A stretch of 64,000 bases of DNA from Blepharisma japonicum (taxonomy: Eukaryota; Ciliophora; Heterotrichea; Heterotrichida; Blepharismidae), in the NCBI GenBank assembly GCA_949751835.1, contig CATKHK010000105.1:62001-126000 (forward strand), read 5' to 3'. Positions within the stretch are counted from its first letter, which is position 1. Every line of letters begins with the position of its first letter. Shown here one piece after another: positions 21,223 to 31,517 of the stretch. The position numbers were made by a program, and so were the translations under genes. Below the pieces are notes generated by a model. That model made no database searches. It saw only the letters and a program-made list of their open reading frames with translations, and was not told the DNA's origin.

Positions 21223-22923
21223 TTATTCGTTACTTAAATATTCATTATTTCCCATAATTTCTCTGAGACACATAGTTGCATAAGATGATGAAGGCAATGC
21301 AAATTTTATTCTCAAGCTTCGGATAGGGCCAGTTGAAGGCTCATTTGTGTCTAAATCAGGAAAATATATTTCACTCCATTCAAAATTCCCTGGCTTTGCA
21401 ACTATTTTTCTATAATCTCCTGAAAGAGCCATTTCTCTACTTATTTTTTACTTATAGATTTCTGTGTATGTGTTTATTGTCACTTGATCTTCATCATATA
21501 ATTTTTGATAAAATTGAGCCATTTCATTTTTTGGAAACCTATATAATTTTTACTCAATTTTAGCTCCAGGTAGAGGAAGCACAATATCGTTTAATGAGTA
21601 ATTTGGCAAATCTGCCTCTTCTAGTGCTTTTATTTGTCCTTCTCTTATTAATATAAGATCTCCAGGAACTATTTAATGGTTACTTGGAGATCTTGATAAC
21701 GTCAATCTATAAGAAACTGCTTTATTTCATATATAGCTTTGGTAGGCGTGCCCATAAAGTGTTCTTGAGTTCCTTGGTAAGCTCATAATTCCATTTAAAA
21801 ATGTTTCGTTTCCTCCAGCTTTTTTCATGCCCATTAAAATATTTTTTTCCATATACTACATATATAATACACAATGCTTTGGGAAAAGATTAAGGGTTTC
21901 TTCAACGTTATGTGTTTGTTCCCAGGTTTCTCTGGCTTTGTACTCTTCAGGGTCTTTACAGTCTCTAGCTCCTAAAATAAGGTCAACAGCTTTGCGGTAA
22001 TCGCATTTAATCATGGCAAGGCCGATTATGTGTGTTGGGTTTTTGGCAGATTTTCCGAATCTTTGAAGGCCGAAATAATTTACAAAGCCAATTCTCGATA
22101 ATTCTTCTAATCTTGAGCTTAAAACTTCGCTAGGAATATTATTATCAATGTTCCTGATAACAATAGTAAATTGATTTCCTTTCAAATCTCCTAGCTTCAG
22201 CTGCTTATCTGTATATTTGAAATTCCCTACCTTAATATTTTCTCCGAAATCAACTGTTTTCAGTACTGGCAATAAATTGCAAAATACTGTAACTCTTTGT
22301 GTAGTTATTCCTCTCTTGTCTTTATTTCCTGCAATGCCAAGATATTTGTCTTTTGTTCCTATCATTCTTGCAATTTGTTTAATAGCAGCCATGGTTTCTA
22401 TATTTTCTTTTCATAGCGTAAACTCAATAAAATCTGCAGGAGGTTTCACTAATTTTCTGGCATCAATTCCAAACTTTTTTCGTTTTTTCGGATTATTTGA
22501 CAGCTCACCATTATAGACTTTAATTTTATTTGTTGCTAAATCAGTCGAAGTTCCTAATCCTGGAGCAAATTTTTTAATAGATTGGTGGATTCTTGTGCGG
22601 GATTCTTTATTATTGTCACATTCCAGCTCTAAAATGGCATCAGGATTCCCAGCATTGATTTCGTCGACTAGATTTTTTATTTTTTCACAATTTTCTTCTC
22701 CTAAAGCACTTGTCAGTCCATTGATGGACTCATCGCTAAGTCCTGAGTTTGAGATAGTGGGCTGCTGCAGATCAGAAATTTCTTCTTGGTTTTCATTGAA
22801 TTCTATGACAGTGCCATTGAGATCAATTTCATTGACAATAAAATCACATCTGCGATGCTTTAAAATACCTCCTATAAACTCTCCATGGGTCATAAATTCT
22901 GTGATGCCTACCAAACTTTCCAT
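21223..22923 (-). CDS. PUS7: Pus7/TruD-family pseudouridine synthase
   Basis: This enzyme isomerises uridine to pseudouridine; Pus7 acts on tRNA position 13, U2 snRNA and mRNAs. It has 546 residues in five exons, with four 15-nt introns at 21856-21870, 21669-21683, 21539-21553 and 21437-21451. The N-terminal part reads 'MESLVGITEFMTHGEFIGG'. The TruD core begins near residue 175. 'LGIAGNKDKRGITTQRV' holds the catalytic Asp in the KDKR motif, and 'GLQRFG' follows (family 'YYGMQRFG'). After the first intron 'RNSRTLYGHAYQSYIWNKAV' matches the family's 'R..YIHAYQS..WN', with Trp from TGA. The last exon, 'MALSGDYRKIV...LPSSSYATMCLREIM', is the diagnostic Pus7 C-terminus. All four splices are needed to join these blocks in frame. 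It faces the oxysterol-binding gene across 61 bp. Confidence 0.93.
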
Positions 22924-22984
22924 TTATTTAGTGTCGATTAAATTTAAATTCGCATAATATTTTTTACATCCACAATTAATAACT
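22924..22984. promoter_or_regulatory. 61-bp bidirectional promoter, PUS7 / ORP
   Basis: Only 61 bp separate the start codons of two divergent, clearly identified genes. Both 5' leaders and both core promoters must fit here or overlap the coding sequences. The sequence is AT-rich, and no TATA-like box was singled out with confidence. Confidence 0.55.
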
Positions 22985-24850
22985 ATGATGGAAGGATATT
23001 TATCTAAGTGGACAAATTATCTCTCCAGATGAAAAAAGAGATATTTCGTATTGATCAATGGGATCTTGCACTACTCCAAAAAAAAGGGGATGCCTTATAA
23101 AGGATCAATCCACTTGGATATCGCTGAAATTAAAGTCAATAAGAAAAACCCGAAAAAATTCTCACTGAACACAGGAGTTACCAAAATAAATTTAAAAGCG
23201 GAAACTAAACACGACACTGATTTATGAATAAATGCTCTTAGACAAGCGAAATCTTCTTTTACACTAGGTGAAAAATCTTCCCATGAACGAATGAAAAGCC
23301 TAGAAATATGGGACAACTCTCCAAAATTCCAAGCAATTCTAAACTGTATTCAAAGGCTATGGGTCCTTGATGCAACTATGGAAGAGAAATTTAGTCTTCT
23401 TGAAGAAATGCCTCCTCCTTTGCTAAATCCCATAAAAGATTTACTAAATGCTGCAAAAGAATTTAAAAACCTATCAAGTGATACCCTTGCATTACTAGAA
23501 GAAGAAGGCGAAGAATGTAAAAAACAAAGAGAAATTGCTGAAGAAAAATGGCACAAATCTGCAACCCAGCTGACAATGAAAATTGAAAAAAAAGAAAATG
23601 ATGAAGAGGAAGAAGAGGATGAAGAAGAAGAGGAAAAAATGGGCTCAAATAGCAGTGATGAAGAATTTTTTGAGGACGCTCAAAGCCAATATTCACCCTC
23701 ACTTATAGTCCCTTATATAGACTCCTCAATAACTCCAGTTCGGCAATGTTTGCCATTTAGAAAAGACCCTTCAATAAAAATTAATGTTTGAAAAGTTATC
23801 AAAGATTTTATTGGGGTTGATTTAAGTAAGATGTCGGTGCCTGTGTATTTTAATGAGCCTTTATCATTTCTCCAGAAATTTAGTGAAGATTTAACTTATA
23901 GCGAACTATTGACAAAAGCAGCAAGTTGTGAAGATTCCACTTTGAGACTGGCTTATATAGCATGCTTTGCTGTATCTGGATACTCAACCACTCAAAATAG
24001 GATTGCTAAGCCGTTTAATCCTATTTTGGGGGAAACATTTGAGTTTGAAAAAGATGGGTTTAAACTGATTTCAGAGCAAGTCAGCCACCATCCGCCAGTC
24101 TCTGCCATTTATGTAGAACACCCAAGCTACACTTTTAATGGCCAAACTCAGGTTAAAAGTAACTTTAAAGGAACTTATATGAGAGTGAAGCCTCTTGGAG
24201 CGATGCATGTTCGAATTCATAGATATAATGATTATTATACCTGAAATAAAATCACAACAGACGCAAACAACATTATTGTTGGAAAAATTTATTTAGACCA
24301 TCATGGAACAATGAATATAAAAAACCAAACAACAGGAGACTACGCTGTTGTAAAATTCGAGAAAAAAGGCTGGTTCAACAAAAAAGCTCACGAAGTAGAT
24401 GGAAAAGTCTTTGATGCAGAAGGAAAGCTTAAATATTCAATTTCTGGAGTATGGTCTGAAAGGCTAACTATAAAAAACGAAGCTACTGGAGAAGAAATCC
24501 CTGGCTTTGAAATTTATCCATACCCAGCAGATTACGAACATTATTATTATTTTACCCAGTTTTCTATGCAGCTTAATATTGAGCCTGACAGATATCCTGG
24601 ACTATGCCCAACAGACTGTAGATTTAGACCAGATCAGCGTGCATTGGAAAGTGGTGACATAGAAACTGCAACTGTCGAAAAAGCAAGGGTTGAAGACAAA
24701 CAAAGAGCAGCAAGAATTAAGCAAAAAGAGTTAGGCGCTGAATATACGCCAAGATGGTTTTATTTAGAAGAAGGCCAGTGGAAATATCGGGGAGGATACT
24801 GGGAAGAAAGACGAGAAGGGAAATTCACGAATGTTCCTGATATTTTTTAA
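22985..24850 (+). CDS. oxysterol-binding protein-related protein (PH + ORD)
   Basis: This lipid-transfer protein has 621 residues and acts at membrane contacts, moving sterol or phosphoinositide. Residues 3-95 form a PH domain: 'EGYLSKWTNYLSRWKKRYFVL' at the start (one Trp from TGA) and 'HDTDLWINALRQAKSS' as its final helix. A linker follows with a strongly acidic run ('DEEEEEDEEEEEK') near 205. The ORD begins near 280 and carries the family signature 'EQVSHHPPVSAIY' at about 364, 'KPFNPILGETFE' before it and 'PTDCRFRPDQRALE' near the end. No FFAT motif was picked out. One continuous frame with TGA-Trp codons and no intron. It shares a 61-bp divergent promoter with PUS7 and is followed after 37 bp by another gene on the same strand. 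Confidence 0.95.
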
Positions 24851-24887
24851 TTATAAGCAAATAGGTTTTAAGCATATAAAATATGGA

Positions 24888-26387
24888 ATGATAAAGCACA
24901 ATTGGACTTTCATATTAGAGACTTTAGTAGAATCCAGGTGTGAAATCAAGCTTTTTATTGCTGATACTGTCATTTTTGATATTATGGATGTATTTAAGCC
25001 AGTTATTTGAATTTTTACCAATAGAAAAGGAAAACTTGATTATCGCAATTTAAATAATTTAACCATCAGCGATATCTCAAAAGCATTTCTCGAAGTACTA
25101 AATTTCCAAGGCTTAGGCATAAGAGGCTCAGATTGATTCGAGTCTGGCAAGGCTGTATTGATAAAGCATGATGGGTCAAGAGCTGTTATTGATGATATTC
25201 AAGTTGAAGACCTTCCCCATTCTTATCCAGACGATATACACGCTTTACAGCTATATCAGTTTCATAAAGCAATTTTTGATAAATATATTTACACTTATGA
25301 GTTTATTATTGATGAGCCTGAAACAGATGAAAATTTTCATAGAAAACTAGTAGGGAGTCATAATGAAGAAAATACTATGATATGTTGAGATGAAATAATT
25401 AAAAAAAATATAAAAAGGATTTCAAAATTAATTTTCAAGAATTTTGAGCAGCTTTCCAGCTTGAAAATTGTAGGAATCACCTTAATGTATTACATAGAGC
25501 ATGAAACAAAGCAGCCTTGATTTTGTGGGGCTGAAAACTGCACATTTCGCAAAAAAAATGATGCCAAACGTTTTGACTCCTTCAGCTTTATTTCTAGCAA
25601 GCCTCTCTATAATAATACCAGAAATATAACCCAAGGACATAGCATTACTTCACTAAAAATCAATAATAAACAGAAATCTTTATTATCCCAAAGTTTTTTA
25701 TCACGAAAAAAGAAAATAAACAATTCTTTGTTTATAAGGCATGCACATGAAAAAAGTTTTATGAGGATTACGCCAATTTTAAGGTCTCCTGATATATCAG
25801 TGGTTATAGAGCCTCCAAAATCTAGAGCTTTCAGTAGACAAAGCAGAAGTCGGCACCCTTCAAGTATAAGTCAAAGTAGAAAAAGTATGGACGCCCATCA
25901 AAAGCTGCCTAGTTTTTCTAATGCTGAAGAATTCACAATCCCTTTTAAAAGGCGACCCACTTTTCATAACACTCAATGCAAAATCTACATCCAGTCAGAC
26001 AAACTTAAAATTTTCCCTTCAGATGAGCATTACTCTTGCAAATGTACTGGAGATTTTTGTAATTTAACAAACATTCAGCTTCCAATGCATGATAAATCCC
26101 TTCGATTTTTAGTCCCAAAACAGTCATTAATGCTAGGCAGAATGAACAGTTACTCTCCAATCAGATTGCCTGAGTTCCGCCTGGTTCCACCTGATATTTT
26201 GCTTGCATGCTCAAAATTTAAGTCACCTGAAAAAATAATTCCCAAGCTGCAAAGTGCAAGCATTTTTAAGCCAATTCATAATAGTGAGTCTATAAATACA
26301 ATAGCACATCATTTAGACGAAGAATCAGTTTGCCTTAAGTGTTTTGTTGTGTATTACAACATTATGTCATCATTTCAATTTAATTAA
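24888..26387 (+). CDS. hypothetical 499-aa protein
   Basis: This protein of 499 residues is not recognised. The frame is continuous from ATG 24888 to TAA through four TGA-Trp codons. The N-terminal 180 residues look globular: 'IKLFIADTVIFDIMDVFKPVIW', 'ISDISKAFLEVLNFQGLGIRG' and 'IDEPETDENFHRKLVG'. The middle has 'YYIEHETKQPWFCGAENCTF'. The second half is basic and Ser/Arg-rich with possible phosphorylation sites ('RSRHPSSISQSRKS'), then a Cys cluster ('YSCKCTGDFCNL', 'SVCLKCFVVYYN') that might bind metal. No signal peptide or clear membrane span. It sits in a same-strand run: 37 bp after the ORP gene and 11 bp before ALG14. Confidence 0.65.
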
Positions 26388-26398
26388 TTAAACAATTA

Positions 26399-26989
26399 AT
26401 GGGATTTTGGGGATACTTGACGATTCTGATTGGGCTTTGATATTTAGTGAAATTGTTATGGCCGCCTGCAAAAAGGAAAAATATTCTGGTAGTGTTAGGT
26501 AGCGGAGGACATACAACAGAAATGATGACGTATTTAAAAAAACTAGATTTTTCTTTGGTGGGGAATGTGAATTTTATATGTGCTGAAGATGATAAAGTGT
26601 CCAAGGAAAAATTTAAGCTGCATTTTTTAAGTAGAGGGAGACTATATGAGATTTTCAGAAGCAGAAAGGTAGGGCAGTCTTATATTTCTAGTGTTTTTAC
26701 GACCCTTTATAGCTTTCTACCTGCAATCTTTTTGGTATTGAAATTAAGACCTGACTTAATCATTACAAATGGCCCAGGCACAGCTTTACCAGTCTGCTAC
26801 TCAGGCTATATTTTAAAATTATTAAGAATTTCCAGGACAAAAATAGTTTTTATTGAAAGTTTTTGTAGAGTAAGGACTTTATCTTTGGCTGGAAGACTGA
26901 TTTATCCAATAACTGAGAAGTTTTATGTTCAATGGGAGTATTTGCAGAGAGATAATCCTAAGTGTAGATATATTGGCTTATTAGTTTAG
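26399..26989 (+). CDS. ALG14: Alg14, membrane anchor of the dolichol-PP-GlcNAc2 synthase
   Basis: Alg14 recruits Alg13 to the ER membrane; together they add the second GlcNAc to dolichol-PP-GlcNAc in N-glycan synthesis. The protein has 196 residues. The ATG at 26399 gives an N-terminal membrane anchor ('GFWGYLTILIGLWYLVKLLW') that includes one TGA-Trp. Starting later would lose the anchor typical of the family. Then come 'ILVVLGSGGHTTEMM' (family SGGHT), 'LIITNGPGTALPVCYSGYIL' and 'IVFIESFCRVRTLSLAGRLIY', followed by 'FYVQWEYL', all in Alg14 order. The length is normal. Its start codon lies only 11 bp after the stop of the preceding same-strand gene. Alg13 is not seen in this window. Confidence 0.93.
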
Positions 26990-27050
26990 CTGAAATAGCA
27001 TATTTATTCTTTAATTTCCATAATTTAAATGAATATTACAATAAGTAAAC

Positions 27051-28004
27051 CTATCAATCTATAAAAGGGTCATCATCAGAATACACGGGACTAGGTAAGT
27101 TGCTTGAGTCGGGATAACTTGAAAAATTCGAAGTATCTCCAGGTGAACTAATAAAAGGCTTATAAGGCATCTCAATTTCTTTTTTTGAGAGTCTATGCCA
27201 GTTGATGACTGAAAACCACCGATGGTTTTTTACGTCATTTATTCCACCTCTCATATTTCCATATCTTTTTGTTAAATCAGAAACAAGCAAATGTTTTACT
27301 AAGCTTTTCGCGTTTTTGTCAAAGCCTTGAGGGAATTTTACTTTGCCTTTTAGGATTTTTTGATAAACTGCAATAGGGTCATCATCACTAAAAGGGTCAA
27401 CTCCAGCTAGCATTTCATAAATGATGATGCCCAATGTTCATCAGTCAACTGGCTTCCCATGTCCTTTGTTCATTAAAATTTCAGGAGCCAAATATTCAGG
27501 AGTCCCACAGAAGGTATAAGTTCTTCCTTCCACAACTTTAGAAAACCCAAAATCTGTAAGTTTTAAATACCCGTCTCCAGAAATCAAAAGATTTTCTGGC
27601 TTTAAATCTCGATAAACAACATTCAAAGAATGTAAATATTCAATCATCAAAGTTATCTGGGCCGCATAGAGCTGTGCTTGAAAATTATCAATTCTTCCTA
27701 AATTCCTGAGATAAGTAAATAATTCTCCTCCAGGCACATATTCAAGTGCAAAATAAAGATAACGGTCATCTTGAGTAAATCCTATAAAATTGACCAAAAA
27801 TGGGTGCTGGATCATTCGTAAAATTGCAAACTCAGAAATAATGTGGTCTACTTGTTTGTGGCGCATTATTTCAGCTTTTTTAATAATCTTTAGTGCAATA
27901 AATTGTTCCTTAGCTTGCATATAAGCTAATCGGACTCTTCCATATAACCCAGTTCCGAGGGTTTGGAGAATTTCTATGTCATCTAAGGAAATTCTTTTGT
28001 CCAT
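27051..28004 (-). CDS. cAMP-dependent protein kinase catalytic subunit (PKA-C)
   Basis: This AGC kinase has 317 residues. Motifs in order: glycine loop 'LGTGLYGRVRLA', 'IALKIIKKA', 'YLYFALEYVPGGELFTYLRN', 'VVYRDLKPENLL', 'LTDFGFSK' and activation loop 'RTYTFCGTPEYLAPEIL' (Thr equivalent to PKA T197). 'KPVDWWTLGIIIYEM' follows, with both Trp encoded by adjacent TGA codons. The last codons before TAG are '...DDPFIDW', with Trp from TGA. A terminal F-x-x-F/W is the hydrophobic motif that docks on the small lobe in PKA, so reading TGA here as Trp completes the enzyme. ATG 28004 is the first in-frame ATG after an upstream stop. The short N-terminus lacks a myristoylation Gly. It is divergent from a cyclic-nucleotide-binding gene 405 bp away. 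Confidence 0.93.
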
Positions 28005-28409
28005 TTTTGAGTTACTTTTTCGCACTGGCAGAATTGTAAAATGAAGAAATTTCTGAGATTTAGAAGATCCTGATATCCAAATATAAAAGTGAGACTAGTG
28101 GAAAGTAAGTAATAAATATTGAGCTGGGAAAATAGGAAATTTTATGGGAGAAGAAATTGTTACTAGCGTGCAGAAATTGTAGTAAAGAATCACAGAAAGT
28201 CACTGAGCAATAGTGACGAAAATATGATGCTATAAAGTATTTTTTGTGTATAGATAAGGCAAAATAAAATTATTCTATTTAAAATATTAATATCATATTT
28301 GATTAAAATATTTATAAAATAGTTTACTAGAGTTATGTATAGAATCTATATTGATAATCAAAAAGATCATATAAAAATTATAATACCCTAAATTTTTACC
28401 TCCCATAAT
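28005..28409. promoter_or_regulatory. divergent promoter region, PKA-C / CNB protein
   Basis: This 405-bp AT-rich spacer lies between the PKA catalytic gene and the cyclic-nucleotide-binding gene. The shared upstream region would allow joint control of two cAMP/cGMP-signalling proteins. No motif was identified. Confidence 0.4.
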
Positions 28410-30086
28410 ATGGGCGAGCCTCAGAGTGAAACAGTAATTTCAAAAGAAAATCAATTCTTAATCAGCGACCTCAAAGCAATTCTTGAGAAAACTCCAGAAT
28501 CCAGGACGGATGACGATATCTCCAAAATAATGTCATTCACTGAAAACGTCAAGTTTTTTAAATCATTAACTGATGAATCCTCAAACGTTATACATAAAGA
28601 ATGTTGCATCTATATGACCTATGAATTTTTCTCTACTGATGAATATGTATTTCACCAAGGAGAAAGAGGAAATAAGTTTTATGTACTTCTATTTGGCAGC
28701 ATTGGCGTACAAATTCCTATCATGAACCAAGAAACCCAAGAAATCCAGCTTCAAGAAGTCCTTATATTAAGGGATGGGGCAAGCTTTGGAGAGCTTGCAC
28801 TTTTAGAAAAAAAGCCAAGGGCTGCCTCAATACAGTGTAAAGAACCATCTCATTTTGCAGTGCTTGACAAGCCTAATTATCAAAGAATTTTGTCTAAATT
28901 AATGAATGATAAAAAGCAAGATATTGTGAATTATTTACAGAATTTACCAATATTCCAGAGGTGGACAAAAGGATCTTTAACGAAATTAAGCTTTTTTTTT
29001 GAAGAAAGATATTTTTATAGAAAACATATAATGTATAAAGAAGGAGATGAGGCGAAAGAAGTTTATTTAATAAAAGAAGGAGAATTTCAATTTATTAAAA
29101 AAATTCCAATAGATCATGATTTTTCTAACCAGAAAAAATTAACAAAGGTTTTAGTTCCTAAAAAATCTATTTCTCACCGTGCCGAAGTTGCAATACTCGG
29201 GAAAGGTGAATTTTTCGGTGAAGAAGAAGTAATTAATGGAACAAAAAGAACTACAACCTGCATATGCTATTCTCAGCAAGCTATAGTTCTTGTTATATCT
29301 GCATCAGATTTTGCAAAACGGATCACAAGTGAGGATTCATGAAAAATTATAAAACATAAAAATGACATCAAAAATGGCTACAGAAGCAAGCAAATCCAAA
29401 ATATTACTGAAGAAGTCACGCAGTTCGCCAATTCACCCAAGAAAATTGAAGGAAAAATATCAGAAAGTCCAGCCAAAGAAGAAATTCCTTCTCTATCATT
29501 AGGAGCGAATTTTACGAGAATTTATGATCATGTGAGAAATTCTTATTTATTTAAAACTACTGAAAGAGAGCTTATACAAAGGCAAAGAACACTCTCTCCT
29601 ATAAAAAGTGAGCCTAAAGATTTAAAGCTAAATTTGCAGAAAACTGAAAACTTTCCAAGACCTGAAAGTTCGTTGTCAAATACATACAGAACTCTGTCAA
29701 GTCAAAGGAATAGGAGTAATACGGATTTTTCAAGTTTTAATTTAGAGAGAAAATCATTATCCAGAATCAAAAGAAGAGACACAATCTCTCCTCAAGACCA
29801 AGACTTTTCTGACACATTTCAATATGAGGTAGTTACTGATGTAACATTTCATAAGATAGTCCCACCTCCAACTCCAAATAAATATCAGTCTCCTCCTTCT
29901 CGGATGAAGTTAAGAAGACGAGTAGCTGAAAACTCTGTCAGTGTTTTTTCTATAAACTCATTTCCATTATATAGCACGCTATGAGATGCTCCAAAAATTC
30001 ATTGCAATAGAAGAATCAGCAGAAATATTCATGTAGCTAATAGAGTAAGGCCAATTCATAGGACACTATCTCATATATGAAGATAG
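28410..30086 (+). CDS. protein with two cyclic-nucleotide-binding domains
   Basis: This is a 558-residue protein. CNB 1 (about 65-180) has 'FHQGERGNKFYVLLFGSIGV' and a full phosphate-binding cassette 'FGELALLEKKPRAAS', so it should bind cAMP or cGMP. CNB 2 (about 190-310) has 'GEFFGEEEVINGTKRTTT', where the cassette departs from FGELAL, so binding is doubtful. The first 60 residues ('RTDDDISKIMSFTENVKFF') resemble the lead-in of CNBD2-like ciliate proteins. There is no dimerisation/docking domain and no RRxS/A inhibitor site, so it is not a typical PKA regulatory subunit. The C-terminal 240 residues are basic, Ser-rich and probably disordered. Three TGA-Trp codons carry the frame to TAG 30084-30086. 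It is divergent from the PKA-C gene. Confidence 0.85.
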
Positions 30087-30282
30087 ACCTATTATAAGTA
30101 TGTGTATATTTATAATATTTAACAAATAAGGTTAATTTTAAGATTTTAGAAAAGGTTTTTATATGAACTAGTTAGTAACTTACCTACTTATTATTTTTTG
30201 TTTAAGTCTTAAAAATCAGAATAATTGAAAATCTTGGTTTTATGATTAATTATACGTGCAGTTAAAGCAATATATAAGTAAA

Positions 30283-31503
30283 ATGATTCATAAGCAAAAA
30301 TCAATGCCTTCTCTTTTATCGCTGAATTACTCATCACATCAAAACTCCAAAGCATCAAGCACTTCAGCATCAAACATTAAGGCTCAGCTAATCAAATTTT
30401 CGCCTTATGCAGAGCCAAGTGTAAAATCTAGGACAGTTCAAATCCGCAAAAAAGAAGGCTCGCCTCTTCAAGCGCGCCATGGCTCGCCTGGAGTAATAAA
30501 ATCATCATCTTTTCAAATAAATTCTTCTAAGCCTAAACACCAAGCAAATATTTTTTCAAGTTTTGAAAATAGTTACTCAAGTCCTACAAATGCGAAAAAT
30601 ATAGGAAAAAGTATGAGTTTCTCCATGAATAGCTCGCTGACAGCAAATCACAACGTTTATAAAGAATCCGGGATAAATCAATCAAGATTAAATACAGCTG
30701 CTACTGAAGCTCAGATACTTGAAGGAAGGCTTAGCCAAAAGTTACGGGAATTTTCTACGAAAGACTCTTTAAGAATACCAGATAAACTAGAAATTTTTAG
30801 AGACATATTCCAAGAAATCATAAAAAAAGACTCAACATATAGCTCACTTTTATCAAAAATAAGAAATGCATATGACGAAGTAATCGAAGACACCCAAAAA
30901 AAAATGGCAAACGACTTTAATTCAAGGCTAAGCGAGTTAAATAGCAAGCTTACCCAAACTTTGGAAGAAAAGCGGTCACTAGAAAAAAGGGTCGAAAAGC
31001 TCTCTCAAGAAAAATATGAAGCCGAAATTTTACTAAAAGAAATTACTTCTCAAAACAATCAACTTCAAAATCAGCTTCAAAAATCAAGTATTTCTAGAAA
31101 ACCATACCAAGAAATTGATGAAAATACTGTAAATTCTATTATCGATGAAAATAAATCACTCACAAAAATATGCAAAAAGATGAAAAATGAAGTTGATAAT
31201 TATAAGTATAAAGAAAAACAGCTGCTAAAGTTAGTTATTGCGCTAAAGAAAAATGGGTATCCAGTTGAAGAAATTTATGACAGAGAAGTCCAAAAAACTA
31301 AAAATAAAATACATAAAAGCGGAGAATACAGCGAACTAGGAGAAGAATCTGAAGACGAGCAGCTAGTCAGTGGCAGGCCAAAAGAAGTAGAAAGACCTCA
31401 AATAGTCCCGAAACTTAACTTAAATGAGGTAAAGCCAGAAACTCCTTCTAATTATTCTGATTCCGATGAATCATCATCAGTTTCCAATGCACGATCAATT
31501 TAA
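30283..31503 (+). CDS. TSNAXIP1-like coiled-coil protein
   Basis: This is a 406-residue protein. The N-terminal 140 residues are basic and Ser-rich, likely disordered. Residues ~155-200 ('IPDKLEIFRDIFQEIIKKD', then 'YSSLLSKIRNAYDEVI') fit the conserved segment of translin-associated-factor-X-interacting protein 1, a family common in ciliated organisms. A coiled coil runs to about 345, broken by 'ISRKPYQEIDENTVNSII', and includes 'LLKLVIALKKNGYPVEEIYD'. The acidic tail ends 'SSSVSNARSI'. ATG 30283 is the first in-frame ATG; codons further left have none. No TGA codon and no intron. The stop lies 14 bp from the VPS16 stop (convergent). A ciliary role is family-based inference. Confidence 0.72.
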   Translation: MIHKQKSMPSLLSLNYSSHQNSKASSTSASNIKAQLIKFSPYAEPSVKSRTVQIRKKEGSPLQARHGSPGVIKSSSFQINSSKPKHQANIFSSFENSYSSPTNAKNIGKSMSFSMNSSLTANHNVYKESGINQSRLNTAATEAQILEGRLSQKLREFSTKDSLRIPDKLEIFRDIFQEIIKKDSTYSSLLSKIRNAYDEVIEDTQKKMANDFNSRLSELNSKLTQTLEEKRSLEKRVEKLSQEKYEAEILLKEITSQNNQLQNQLQKSSISRKPYQEIDENTVNSIIDENKSLTKICKKMKNEVDNYKYKEKQLLKLVIALKKNGYPVEEIYDREVQKTKNKIHKSGEYSELGEESEDEQLVSGRPKEVERPQIVPKLNLNEVKPETPSNYSDSDESSSVSNARSI

Positions 31504-31517
31504 TAAATTTTATTTAA

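Noticed and set aside
28410-30086. Calling the CNB protein a PKA regulatory subunit
   Set aside because: There is no N-terminal docking/dimerisation domain and no RRxS/A pseudosubstrate, and the second binding cassette is degenerate. Adjacency to PKA-C alone is not enough.
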